DNA of 64,000 nucleotides from Dysidea avara (Eukaryota > Porifera > Demospongiae > Dictyoceratida > Dysideidae): positions 6,496,694 to 6,560,693 of the forward strand of contig NC_089285.1 of assembly GCF_963678975.1 (NCBI RefSeq), given 5' to 3'. This document shows, in pieces, positions 10,974-22,751 of the stretch. How positions within the stretch are numbered: position 1 is the first letter of the stretch; each line of letters opens with the position of its first letter. The notes under the pieces were generated by a model. It made no database searches, was not told the DNA's origin, and saw nothing but the letters and a program-made list of their open reading frames with translations. The position numbers and the translations under genes are program-made.

Positions 10974-11072
10974 CAGTTATACCACGGCTGGGAGGGATTT
11001 GCTAATATATACACTCAAAGCCCGAGGGCTGCGGGTGTATAATATCAGCAAATTCCAAGCAGCCGTGGTATA
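10974..11072. mobile_element. Short (about 100 bp) foldback element
   Basis: The ends TTATACCACGGCTG and CAGCCGTGGTATAA are inverted. Arms of about 38 bp surround a GC-rich 20-bp centre. It resembles a minimal MITE or hairpin. Confidence 0.55.
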
Positions 11073-11434
11073 AATGATATATATTACTTGGGCCGCACTC
11101 ACCTAATAGGTGAAAGAACTACTGAGAACTCATCCCTTTTATTTTATACAGTAGCATCTGAAGATCAATTATGGTTTTAATAGTGTGGGCTAATAGCCAT
11201 CAGAACGTTATCCATATGTTAAAACATTACTATGCTTTAACATGCAATGTTAGAAAACTTGTGATTGTGGGATGGAGTTTATATTGTTATCATTTTTGTA
11301 CTAAGTTTAGCCAACTAACTTTGATATTGGGACAGTAAGTAAGTTATTATATTAAGTTAAGTACTTAGGACTGTAAGTTACTGACCTGTTTCAAAGCAGT
11401 AGTAGTAGCTTTGCTTTTCCGTGGTCTGTTCAAA

Positions 11435-11757
11435 GGCTGATACGCGGTGGGTAGAAATACACATCCATGATCGCCCAAACAATTATTTTGTGCCTTCATT
11501 ATCCTTTAGTAACAACCAACTAGTCTATCTTAGCAAATATACTAAGCTTAGTAACCAATACAAATATGAGTTCCACAATACAAAGCTCTATGTTGCTCAA
11601 TATAACAAGTCAAAGCGCATTGGTTCTTTGGTATCAAAGTCATTGGCAAACCGCTTTCCCATGATATTGCCCAGACGATATCTTGATATTTCCTGGGCAA
11701 TATGCGAGTTAAACACTGAGCGGTGCCTTTGAACACCCACGTTAAAGTGGTATATAA
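11435..11757. repeat. Dispersed repeat family, member 1
   Basis: About 320 bp beginning GGTGGGTAGAAATACACATC are similar throughout to 48303-48597 (GATGGGTAGAAATACGCATC and so on, ending near AAAGTGGTATA). The copies are diverged, with no intact coding frame. Confidence 0.6.
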
Positions 11758-11880
11758 AATAATAAAAAAGCAAATTACGGTATTATCAATAACATGAATG
11801 TTATTGATCATCCCACATAAGGACAGGGCTGGATAAATGTATTTATCTTTGTTTGTCCTTTTTGTAGAAATCAAGATGTT

Positions 11881-11941
11881 AAACTGATACTCCATTAAAC
11901 TGATACTCCATTAAACTGATACTCCATTAAACTGATACTCA
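11881..11941. repeat. 16-bp tandem repeat
   Basis: AAACTGATACTCCATT is repeated almost four times in tandem. Confidence 0.85.
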
Positions 11942-11944
11942 AAG

Positions 11945-13925
11945 AATTATCCTAAACAGAAATAAAACAGTTCATAACTCTTAAATTAATGAATAGACTG
12001 TGTGAGTTTACATTTAGTCTAATCTATGCTAAGAAATTCTATTTGTATTTTGTGAACATTCTATTCCAATTTGGGCAATTTGCGAACACATGGCATGCAT
12101 GTTTTTAATTGAAGTATCAGGGCTGGTAAAATACAATAGGTAACCTGAGTGAAGGAGTGATCTTCAAAAATATAACCACCAAAATTCTGACATTTCTTAA
12201 TCCGCATTGAAAATTTGTAGGTATATGGTCAGTAAAATGTAGTTCAAGAAATGTACACAAATGATGATTTGCTCAGTTGATCCCATGTGCATCACAGTAC
12301 GCAGGTTTAAACCTTAAATGATATAAGGGTATAATTGTTAATTTAAAGGATGAAAATTTTGTGGATAGCCAAAGTCCACGAATAATACGCCCAGTACAAT
12401 TCAGTATCCATGGTAAACAGTGGACAACCAAAGCTTCAGCCTTTTATGATGAATAGTGTTGGAGTTGGAATGTAACAGCAAGAAATTTAATTTCAATCTA
12501 TTTACCAGCAAATCTGTCAAAATATAGTGTTTTATTCCCTCTATTCTTCATGTGTACAAAGAAAACCATTCCCAGAAAGCAATGACAAAAGTAAAGTTCA
12601 TGTCTATTGCATTGCAACTAACTCGCATGCATTTTGCTATAAGTTTTCTCACTCTCCATGCATGAATACATGCTAGGTACCAAAGAAAGGCATTCGTTCA
12701 GCTAGTTAAGAATTCCTAAGTGACCACAATTATTTTAATGTCATTTTGAGGGATTCCATCCACTGTAACACTGCTGAGAACAAGTGACACTACAAAGTAA
12801 TTATGACACAAATTATTAGGATGCACTTTTATCATAACCAACAATGTTACTTCACATACAAATTTCACCTATCATAGCTACTGTACATCATAAACAATCC
12901 AGACCTGCTGGACCCATATCACATTGATTAGATACTGTATAGTGTCTGTCTACTGAACATGCTCAAAGGCATTTATAAATGACATCAACCTAGTACATTT
13001 TGGTGGCACTACATCCATCAGTAGCACTTGCTTGTGCATATCCAGCAAATTCGCAGCAATGAATATATACTACTCTGGTGAACGATCAGCTTATTACCAA
13101 ACATGTGGGAATTATGTATAGTGCAGATTTTATTTGTGTTTCATCTTCCAGTTGTATTGGTAGGAAATAACATGCACGTTAGAGGTTTTGCAGGGAATGT
13201 TCACATAATATGTGCGCAGACATTGTGGGTGAATGTACATACCAAAACCCACAATACGTTACAAAATTCATAGCTACATGTCAACCCTCAATATTATACA
13301 TATTTGCTAGAGATAGCCACTTGTTACAATGGCTTTTTAGCATATCCCAGTAAAACTTCTCGCTTTGTACTTTTAAAAATCAATGTAGAATCCTCAATCC
13401 ACTAGTCAGTGCATACATGCCTAAGGAATGTGTACTGCAAAACCTCTATGTATATACACTGCAATACATTTATTTCATTTTCACAATTTTAACATATATA
13501 GTTAACTTTCGTGGACAATGTATTTGTGTTTGTGTGGTTATCTGCACAGTATGTGTACACAACCAAAAAGTTCATGAGTGCTACACACAACACAGCACAT
13601 TGATAATATGACTGAACACCTTGAGAAAACAGTTTTTAGTTTCGTATGGTTGATGAAAGGGATTCAGAGAATATCCCTCACTTAGACCTGTGTACAGAGT
13701 TGCTGTATGTTGAGTACACATTAGTTGGGCCAGTTGCCAGCATCATACATAAAGCCCGTATGGTCCAAGGTACATCCATAAAAACACTGACCACAGGTCG
13801 GGGAAACTTTGCCTCAACAAGATACCAAAACTGAAAGCTATGTATTCTATTGTTATCTCCATACTGAAATAATATTGCAAACAGTACAGTTCATACAAAG
13901 TTATACAAGAACAAGATACATCTTT
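11945..13925. other. No gene recognised
   Basis: AT-rich unique sequence within the 12-kb element. Open frames here are short and lack recognisable motifs or convincing splice structure. Confidence 0.4.
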
Positions 13926-13935
13926 TGTATCACTG

Positions 13936-14223
13936 TAGGGCTCAAACAAATAGTGGTTTTTACTATTCGAATATTCTTTATTCACAACTACCGAATATTC
14001 GAATATTCTTTTTCAGCATTGGTATATGGACGAGATATCAATAATCCTGTTGTACAAGATGTCTCTTTAATACAATTCAGATCAACATGATTTGATCATT
14101 TATGTCATAGATATGCTTATGTAGGATCAAGAATTCCAAGTATTTACACACTGATGTTACGTATTTCCTTTGAAACGAATATTCTCCGAATATTCGAATA
14201 ATAGAATATTCGTTTGAGCCCTA
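13936..14223. mobile_element. hAT-type MITE with 8-bp target duplication
   Basis: The 288-bp element has ends TAGGGCTCAAAC and GTTTGAGCCCTA, and subterminal ATTCGAATATTC palindromes. It is flanked by the perfect 8-bp repeat TATCACTG (13928-13935 and 14224-14231), the size made by hAT transposases. No coding sequence. Confidence 0.85.
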
Positions 14224-14231
14224 TATCACTG

Positions 14232-15280
14232 TTTCAACTGGTTGACGATGATCCAGTGTCAGCTCCTATCAAATGAGATAGCTTTCACTCTGCATGCACA
14301 ACACCACATAATACACACAAAAAATGTTTAATGAGTGTTTCCACAGTTTCTAAAAATAATTTTACCATCAAAATATTCAAATAGCTACTCTAATAGAGCA
14401 GTCATACTTTTCAACAAAACATTTGTCAAGCTAAGTGCTAGTATGAGTGTTAAATAACGGTTAACCATGCATGGAAATAATACTGTATAATGGGAATCAT
14501 TCGCGGAAGATAACATTTGTGAATTTGCGATTTTAGATGCATTCATGAAAGGTTTTTAAATTGACAAAAATTCCCCCCTCTTTCCCAAAAAAGCCTTTTT
14601 ACTAATCTCCAACCTTCCCCATATGATTCACACCTTAGTTCATGCAGTACTGACATAGTGACAAGCATAGTGAATGCATGAGTGGATGATACTATTAAAG
14701 ATTTGTTGTAGCTACTTGCTAAACTGCTATGTATGCGTGACACTACAGTCAGGCACAACACGACACAATTTGAACAGAGATATAAACTTCAGTGACAGTA
14801 GTTACGTAAGGTGACAGTGCAAGAAAGAAACCAGTGCTATATAATCATGCAAGAGAAATGGGATATTTCACTGTGATGTGCCCCCAGGCTGATTTCCCAT
14901 TTATATTGCGAATGTTACCTGCTTCTCTGCTTAAAAACAGCCATCTACACAACACATCACAGCCCTCCCTTAACAATCAAGTAGTATCAAATTTGGTTTG
15001 ACTGAAAATGACCCAGCTGGAACAATTTTTGTCCCAGATCTAAATTTTTATTGCAGCAATCAATTCAAATTCAAACAACTTACCAGTCTCTTCCTTCTAA
15101 CTGTCTCTACTGTTTCCATGTATATTTGCAGACTTTGCCTTCTAGGAACCAATGTTAGCAAACACCGATTTAAAAAAAATCTTTATAACCACCCTAAACA
15201 GTTTAACACACAACATATAAACCAGGACTTCATTGCCGCCATCCCTTGACAAACTCTCACCCCATTAAATTGTTAACAAT
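14232..15280. other. No gene recognised
   Basis: AT-rich sequence without recognisable exons or repeats. Confidence 0.35.
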
Positions 15281-15284
15281 GCAT

Positions 15285-15625
15285 CAGAAGCAATCCGAGA
15301 GTCTAAAATACAAAAATTTCATGGCGGACATGTGGTACGAGAATGCACAAGAAGCCACCTATGAGAGTTTAAAATGCAAAAATGTCCTGGAGTGGCTTTG
15401 CATTCTCATGTACCTGAGAATGAACCACAAGTAATTTGAGTCTAAAAATGGCATGTTATTCTCAGGTAATTGAAAATGCACCATAAGCAATTTGAAACAA
15501 AAATACAAAATTTTCTTCACTCTGAGATACTCAAGAATGCACCAGAGGCAATTTAAGAAAGCCTAAATTTCTGGAGTGGCATGGTCATCCTCAGGCACAC
15601 GACAATGCACCTGAGAGTGTAAGAT
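15285..15625. repeat. Degenerate tandem repeat, about 90 bp period
   Basis: Phrases such as GAGAATGCACCA, GCAATTTGA, CAAAAATTTC and GGAGTGGCATG recur three to four times in the same order. No coding frame survives. Confidence 0.55.
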
Positions 15626-15744
15626 ACATCCTAGGTGGAGTGTGCATAGGGATGACACGTGGATCTTTAATTATTGCCCACTCATGGTTATCCCCCCCCC
15701 CCCACCTTGAGTCATTTCCTAGATGAAGGCCTGTATTAAAGACA

Positions 15745-16030
15745 AGGCTTAGAATCTTTGTTTATGTATAGGTTATTAATCCCACTTGTGACCCTCGGTT
15801 TTACCATAGACTTTCTCTACGCGGATATCGAATACTAAAAACTCACCCTGTTACTATACCAGTCCGCGTGCAATTTAGTCAACTCGTTTCTTCATGATCC
15901 TTCAGTCTCTAAGCCTTACTCCTTCGAGTATTTCTCCCCCAGACCCTGATGCTGACGCTCTTGCAAGTGCCTATTCCGGCATAAATGTTCCAGATAAGAG
16001 GTGCTTATTCCTGTGGGTATGATGTCAGCA
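15745..16030. repeat. Dispersed direct repeat, member 1
   Basis: Similar in order to 18185-18450: ACAAGGCTTAGAA, CCACACTTGT-like, ATACTAA(A)AACTCAC, TCATGATCCTTCA and the final GCGCCTATTC-like words all recur. Old copies of one interspersed element, not recognised. Confidence 0.45.
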
Positions 16031-16039
16031 CAGCAGTTA

Positions 16040-18180
16040 TATTACTATAGGAAAAGTATAACATGTCATGAGGTAAGAAAAAACTTTATTTGTACCCACT
16101 CCAACATTTGCATACAGCTCCATGCAATCTGTTCTTATTTTCCACCCTAAGAACGTTGTCACCTGATGAAGCAATAGAAGTAGAAATGCATTGTGACTGC
16201 TATAAAGTTCTTAGTTACCTGACTATTGACAATACCATTGTCAGAGTCTACAGGCATTCTAACTGTCTTTACAGATCTAGAGTTCCTCTTTTGTCTTCAA
16301 TTTACTCTCTGTACCAATATAATATAATATAAACAAGTTTATTTGCATATAAACTAACTTTTGATAGTTTATTTCCATAAGCAGAAACTATGAGGACTTG
16401 TATGCCTCCAGTCTCCTGGATAAGTTCACCGATGTGATCACAGAGACACCATCTAAACTGAAATCTCGACAGTCATTCTCCAAGGATACTGAATATACCT
16501 TGGGTCTGTAACCATTTAATCAGGTAGAGTCGATACCGCTGAACCATATTATTCAGATAAAATCAACATATGCATAGCTACTCTAAAATAACAATCATAC
16601 ATTTTAACAGAGCAGTCGTCATGCATACGTGTGTCAAACAGTAGCTAACCATACATGAAAATATACACCTAAATAAGCAAAGCAACTACTCCCTGTATTT
16701 CAGAACTTGAAACCAGGTGAGCAACATTTCTAGAACTAACCCTGGACACACACAAAAGCAAACAAAAAGCAAAGCCTTCAGCTGTCATGCTAGTATGGTC
16801 ATGCCTACCCAGTGAACAAGCACAGGAGTCAGTGCAGGCAAATCCTAGGACTAGTAACCCCGCAGGAGGCTGTACCATATCCCACAAGTGAAGGTGTAGG
16901 CACCCGAAGTCTCACCTACACACACACATACACACTGTACAATATTATCTAGCATATTCCGATTTAAAATGGTTACCCATATCACGGTGTGAACAGTCTC
17001 CTCCACCTGATACTACCGTGCACACATACCCTAGTCACAGCTATCATTGAAATCTATATTAATGTAGTTAAGGTAGGCCATTGACAAAGTTTATCAGTGA
17101 GTTATATCATTAGGTGACAGTACAACCATGCACTTGCTTAGTTGTGAGAACGTTAATTGAGCATGGATAGTGTATCTTAGTAAAATTTCAATACCACTAT
17201 ATATGAACCCATAAACAATAACTATATCTGTATACATCTGCTGATTTGCATGACTTGCTTTTGAGGTTACTGGTCCATAGTTCTATTACATGAAAAAAAA
17301 TCTGGTTAATCAAGCGTTTTGAATATAGGTAATTAGCCGGACTAAATTTGGATATCAAACTGGTCTAGCCGGACTGATTTTGTTTGACTAAATGGCTGGA
17401 CCAGTATTAGCATCTAAATGGGTCTACCTATAGGCTTATGTAAATAATTATTATAGCCAACTCCAGCTAGCTCCTGTTTGTATAATAAAAGCCGTAGAGC
17501 AGAGTAGCAAGTTATATTAATGTAGCAAATAGCCAACATGCAGTTTTAAAAGATTGCATACTGTTACCCACTACTGTAACTAGACAGAAACCGGTGTATC
17601 ATTAACACTCACCTGCAGTACTTCAGTGGCTACCAAGGGCTGAATGGCTAGTTGCACCATTGCTAAGATGTAATTATATTACAAAAGTGCATGACTGCTC
17701 CAAACACAAGGCCACTCTAAATAAAGACTCTGTTTCCCGTCCTCCACATTTATGCAAGCGAGCAGTCCATTTCCATTATAAAATTGGTAGCTTTTCCTGA
17801 GCATAGCCAGCATAAAATTAAGTTGCAGGTAGAACAAAATGTAAATTTGTAGAGACTCAATGCACACTGACGCATTATAAAATTGAAACTGTTCAGTATG
17901 CAAGAAAAAACGGAAGAATTATAATATTATTAGTGACACGGATGCAGGCAGTGGACTGGAACAGAGAATTTATTTGGAGTGACCAAAGCAATGCAGTTTC
18001 GTTGTAGATGCATGCATGAAGATAGTCAACACGGATCAAATTTAAATTCGATTGACTAAGATTCAGCCAAACTTTCATTGGATGCCAAAGCTGGTTGACT
18101 GAAAATGGCCCACTGGGTCTGGGTATGAGACAGATGGTATTCATTATCAACTCTAACAGTTACACAACATATAAAGGAGC
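16040..18180. other. No gene recognised
   Basis: AT-rich. Contains a TAGCCGGACT direct repeat near 17333-17380 and short open frames only. Confidence 0.35.
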
Positions 18181-18184
18181 TTGG

Positions 18185-18450
18185 AACAAGGCTTAGAACC
18201 GAACCAGAGTTTATTTAACCCACACTTGTCACGGGAGTTATAATTGTAATCTATGGTTTCCTGAAACCGTTGCTTATCAAATACTAAGAACTCACTCTGT
18301 GCTTCAGTTTACTCGACTCGTCATGATCCTTCAACCTCTTTCCCTCGAGAGTTTCTAACAAGCTCCCAAACCCATCTCGCATCCAGTGCTTTTGTATGCG
18401 CCTATTCATAAACGCTCCATATAAGAAGCGCTTATCTTCCCATATAAGAG
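18185..18450. repeat. Dispersed direct repeat, member 2
   Basis: Diverged copy of 15745-16030, near the right end of the 12-kb element. Confidence 0.45.
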
Positions 18451-18641
18451 GCGCATATCTCTGAGCTATGGCGTCATGGTATGCTCACAGGGTATGTTAT
18501 TTCATACCAATATGTTAGTGTGATATGCTAACGTTTTTAGTATGTAATGCATGCAGATCTGTTTCATACCTTCTAGTGTAGCAACTCAGTATGCAATGCA
18601 TACAATTTTGGTATGAAATGCACTCAGGCTTTTTAACAGTG

Positions 18642-18906
18642 TACACTACTATCCTATAGTGTGGAGTACATACACTACTATCCTATAGTGTGGAGTACAT
18701 ACACTACTATCCTATAGTGTGGAGTACATACACTACTATCCTATAGTGTGGAGTACATACACTACTATCCTATAGTGTGGAGTACATACACTACCATCCT
18801 ATAGTGTGGAGTACATACACTACTATCCTATAGTGTGGAGTACATACACTACTATCCTATAGTGTGGAGTACATACACTACTATCCTATAGTGTGGAGTA
18901 CATATA
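18642..18906. repeat. 29-bp minisatellite, third fragment (about 9 units)
   Basis: Same unit as 6202-6566. It ends in GGAGTACATATACAGGATCC, which aligns with the end of the array in the other copy at 51597. Confidence 0.92.
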
Positions 18907-19306
18907 CAGGATCCCTAACAGGAATTATGTACCATAAAATATTATGTAATTATCAATGCAAAATATAGTGTATACAAGCACAGGCTGTTATGATCGCAGT
19001 ACACAAAGTGTTATAACTACCAACACAATTAATGATAAATGTACGCAAGGACCAAAAGTTGAAAGCAAGCACAAAGCTTGTATAGCTTCTAGAAAAAAAT
19101 GTTACAGTGGTTGTTACATGTAGACCTACATGTAGCTAATTGACTATACTTTCCATTGGCATCACAATAAAAGCTAATGGAGGTAAAAGCTAAGTCCACA
19201 CTGATCATTTCCAACAGTTTGACTTCACATTTACAAGTCCCATACAATTCAGTCTCACAACTATATGCAGAACGTCTATATATGGTCTGCATATGAGCAT
19301 ACTTAC

Positions 19307-19404
19307 TGATGCATTGGTCTCCATGACAACCATGTTATCCACTGTCTGTGGCCAGTTAGGAATTTCCCCAATTGTTTACCAGTTACTGGGTCCCATATAC
19401 ACAC
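19307..19404 (-). pseudogene. NLE1: NLE1-like exon, copy 1 (WD3), intact
   Basis: The 98-bp exon reads VCIWDPVTGKQLGKF then LTGHRQWITWLSWRPMHQ, with AG and GT borders. It matches Notchless WDP-x-TGKQ...LTGH-x-WIT-x-LSW. The homologous exon in copy 2 is one base shorter within GGGG and loses frame. Confidence 0.8.
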
Positions 19405-19531
19405 CTGTAGATTGTATGATAAACTGATAACAATTGTATCGTGGTGTGTAGAAGAGAAATTTTCACAAGTATTGGATATGTCTCACACTGTGTAGTAGGG
19501 TATTAACATACTGTGTATAACTGTGTAGTAT

Positions 19532-20262
19532 AGTGGAACCTCTCTTAATGGTCACCTGAGTTGGGTGGTCACCTCAGCAAAATGGCCATGTGACTGGTCC
19601 CGACTGATTCCTAAACAGTTTGTACAGAAATAGTTTGCATTAAGCAGTCACCTCTATAACACATATAACAGTCAGCTTTTGGAAGCACTTCGTTATACAA
19701 AAAAGCCTCTTACAAAGCAGCCACAGCAAGTCATAACAGTGAGTAAACCAGGTACACTACTTTATACTTCTATAACATTTTATACTCACAGTTGTCTGTA
19801 TAGATAAACTTATAGCCACTCCATGGCTTTGTCTCTTCACATGATTCCAATTAAAGCTCACCCCACAATATGCTAATTTTTTGAATTTATCTCGGAATTT
19901 ACAGTTGTGTAGTTACTAGTTACCAGGTAACTGTCTTTCCAGTATAAAAACCATAGCCTTTCCTTCACTGGCTTTGTAGCAAGGCAGCCTAGTGATAATG
20001 TCTCCATATAGTGGTTTCTCGCTCTTGTTGGTCATCCTTTCTGGTTTCTGCTACTTTGTTTATGCCTGTTATGTAAGTAATGGATTGAAGAGTAGGCATG
20101 TGTGAGGATAGCTATAATCCCAGGAACCTTTGTATAAAGGTCAAACCTTGATTTGTGGCCTATGGCTGCTTTATAGAGATATGATAGTGAGTTAGGCAGC
20201 CACCTCTCTATAAAGACCAAATATCTCTGGCCCGAAGGTGACCACTTTAGACAGGTTCCACT
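19532..20262. mobile_element. MITE with GTGGAACCT ends, in both duplicates
   Basis: The left end AGTGGAACCTCTCTTAATGG and the right end AGACAGGTTCCACT are inverted, with GGTCACC-type subterminal repeats. Flanking TA suggests a TA target. A near-identical copy lies at 52232-52942, so insertion preceded the duplication. Confidence 0.65.
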
Positions 20263-20328
20263 GTAGTAGTAGTATTATTAAGGGTGGTAGAGGGAAATGA
20301 GGTGGACAACTCCATACATTTCATTCAC

Positions 20329-20405
20329 CTTGCCAGCTTTACAACCTGATGCAATCTTCTTCCCATCTGGTGACCAGGCAATACTGAGGATCCAATGGCA
20401 GTGAG
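20329..20405 (-). pseudogene. NLE1: NLE1-like exon, copy 1 (WD2), intact
   Basis: The 77-bp exon reads HCHWILSIAWSPDGKK then IASGCKAGK, joined in phase to VCIWD of the next exon. It matches Notchless GH-x-HWVLS-x-WSPDG. In the other copy the tryptophan of AWSPDG is a TAG stop. Confidence 0.8.
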
Positions 20406-20639
20406 CTACATGTATGTAGAGCAAGAGAGAAAGATAAGACACTACATCAACCTTTTAGTATGTACACTACAATAAGGTACCACTCAATTGTGTTAGCTAT
20501 ACAAGCACATTTCAACAGCAATATGAACACCTAAAATGATACCTTTGATGTGACCATTGTAGGAATTAATTGTGAACCACAGTGCTTATATTTCAGCAGT
20601 TACTTATAAGCACAAGGACTCTACTGAGAAGATGGCATT

Positions 20640-22165
20640 CAGTCCTGGCACTGGGTAAAGATTATGGGAGTTCACACTGATCCACAAACATGCCATAGGA
20701 GACAAGACGAAGTGTTAAGAGATCACACAAGGACTGTGTTGATAGTATGTCAACAATTGGTAGTTTTTCAGCCTCACATGCTAATGATCTCTCATCAAAT
20801 TGGATTTATGCACCACCATCTGCAGTCAGTTTTATCTGAAAAAAAAAGAAAAAAAACTCTCACACCTGGAATTCAAATACTCAAACAACAGTTAATGCCA
20901 GAAGGCAATTCCAGTACTTTATAAATGCTCAGGTCATTTATTGATCTAGCTAATTCTACCAGTATATTTGTGCTAGATTTGCTGGCATGGCCCCACAAGT
21001 GGGCAGTTGAACATGACAGATTAATGGTCTAAAGTAATCACTATTGTAATTGCTTGTGGTGACACATTTACATTACCTACAGATGCCTCAGATGTGGGAC
21101 TTGGGGCTGTCCTGTCAACAACCTATAATGATGTTGTTGAGTATGCAAGCTGAGCAACACAAAGCTACAAAACAGTGTCTGGCAATGATAAGGGCCACTG
21201 TGAAAATTAGGTAGGTATTACCTGACCATTTGCACATTACAAACACTTGGGTCATCAAAGTCTAGCAGGGCTTGATCACAACATCTGCCCTTAGAACTTC
21301 ACACATATAACTTCCAAATATTGTTCATCCTATTGGCAGACCAAACCAATAAGCTGATTCCCTACAGCCTAATGCTTTAACAGCATTTTAGAGGTATCAC
21401 ATGCTTTTGGTAGTCAATACAACAAACTGTTGCACAGAGTGGTTAAGTCCTTTCAACCAATACAGACAATGGTGATCGTAGCTGATTATACTAGTCCATC
21501 TTTTGTCACAAAGTCAAGTCTTCCACTACTCAACAATAGTCAGTTATTGATTGTGGAACAGGAGGAACACTCACAGCTCCTACTGCTCATGTAACTACAT
21601 ACCAAACATGTCACTACTGAACTGTCCTCTTTATGAGATCCTGTTTACACGTAACTGTCAGTGCATAACTAACCAGTACTGGTCTATCAATCTGACTACA
21701 GTGAGGAGAAACCCCTTCTAGTAAAATGAGATACGTAGTATATGTCACGTGTCAGATCAGCAGAAACACTCTAATCATAAAAGAGAAAGAGTATACCCAG
21801 CTAACCCTGGACAACAAGTCCTTCTAGCAATGAAGAAGCTAGGTACACAATAGACAGCACTTTGGATGGTTACAGAAATGAAAAGGCTGTCAACTGCACT
21901 ACTGAGTATAGACACTGCCAAATGCTAAGTCCACATCAAAAGAATACACCCCCTGATACACAGAATACCATGATGGAACAAGACTGTAGAACTCTCCTGT
22001 TTACTTATGAGTTAGCTCAGACACAGTCAACTCATTCTACATTAGACATCATCTCCTCCACAACTAGACCACATCATGTGACTACTGGACAAGTTGTCAA
22101 GACAGTTCAGAGACTTGGCAGGACACTGAAGACTCATAAGAGACATATATGTGATAACTGAACTG
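20640..22165 (+). pseudogene. Ty3/gypsy pol remnant (RT end, RNase H, tail)
   Basis: Fragments of a gypsy-type polyprotein occur in order on the plus strand with many stops and shifts. A FIGLANSTSIFVLD-like stretch (about 20935-20985) corresponds to the end of reverse transcriptase. TDASDVGLGAVLS (21079-21117) is the start of RNase H with its first aspartate. Later open pieces, such as 21862-22161, lie where integrase or the tail would be but are not recognisable. No LTRs were identified. The 5' part is shared with copy 2 (53560-53965), where the rest is missing. Confidence 0.7.
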
Positions 22166-22308
22166 TTTGTATATACTATTGTACATTAATGGTTTGTATT
22201 ATATAGCTATGGAGACTATTATATGATTGTATCCTTCTTATACACAGTGTCTACCATGTGATCTGTATCTTCAACACATGTACACAGTACACACTATACT
22301 ATACACAC

Positions 22309-22388
22309 CTTTACAAACATCATGAGGAGTCTCCATACTGGTATCCTATAATCTAACAGTACAATCACCTGATCCACTAGCTAGACCC
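22309..22388 (-). pseudogene. NLE1: NLE1-like exon, copy 1 (WD1b) with nonsense codon
   Basis: The 80-bp exon reads GLASGSGDCTVRL, stop, DTSMETPHDVCK, in perfect splice phase with both neighbours. The stop is TAG at 22346-22348 (minus strand), where the WD tryptophan (TGG) belongs. This exon is absent from copy 2. Confidence 0.8.
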
Positions 22389-22415
22389 CTGTACAACAGA
22401 ATGACAAGTTATATG

Positions 22416-22420
<5 letters not shown>

Positions 22421-22501
<81 letters not shown>
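22421..22501. repeat. (AC)n microsatellite
   Basis: About 40 uninterrupted AC dinucleotides, in an intron of the NLE1-like copy 1. Confidence 0.97.
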
Positions 22502-22505
<4 letters not shown>

Positions 22506-22651
22506 CTTGTACTTTACAGCAATTGCTTCAAAAGAACCCAATTGTAATACTGAGAATGGAGCTGGACTGTAATTACAATCACTAACATGCTAGTACACAC
22601 ATCTACATAAACTTCCGACATTTCATAAGGTCCTTATACACACACACTCAC

Positions 22652-22697
22652 CTTCCATCAGGACTAAATGATACTGCTATGACAGCCTCGCTGTGAC
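22652..22697 (-). pseudogene. NLE1: NLE1-like exon, copy 1 (WD1a), intact
   Basis: The 46-bp exon reads HSEAVIAVSFSPDGR after a split glycine codon, with the acceptor CACACAG and the donor GTGAGT. Its phase fits the N-terminal exon of copy 2, which ends CTPSMPG (54100). Copy 2 has no counterpart. Confidence 0.78.
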
Positions 22698-22751
22698 CTG
22701 TGTGTAACAACAGGAACATGAAGTGCTCTTTAGCATACAAGTTCATAGTAT

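Larger units (their letters stand above)
6567..18641. mobile_element. 12-kb TA-flanked element with CACTGTTAAAA ends
   Basis: The left end CACTGTTAAAACAG and the right end TTTTTAACAGTG are inverted copies, flanked by TA (6565-6566 and 18642-18643), and the minisatellite unit resumes in phase on either side. Subterminal copies of GTATGTAATGCA-like words occur in both orientations inside both ends (about 6670-6760 and 18530-18625). The duplicated locus at 51.46 kb has an uninterrupted array. No transposase is seen. The interior holds nested small transposons and one possible minus-strand exon pair. It may be a giant non-autonomous element or two related ends trapping host DNA. Confidence 0.6.
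18906..21085. repeat. Segmental duplication copy 1, right block
   Basis: Aligns in the same orientation with about 51598-53965. It includes two NLE1-like exons, a GTGGAACCT-type MITE and part of a gypsy pol remnant, so all of these predate the duplication. A further 90 bp (23694-23785) aligns with 53965-54053, so the DNA between was either inserted here or deleted there. Confidence 0.88.

Noticed and set aside
6567-18641. Maverick/Polinton or viral origin of the 12-kb element
   Set aside because: No polymerase, integrase, ATPase or capsid-like coding sequence is seen, and the target is TA rather than 6 bp.
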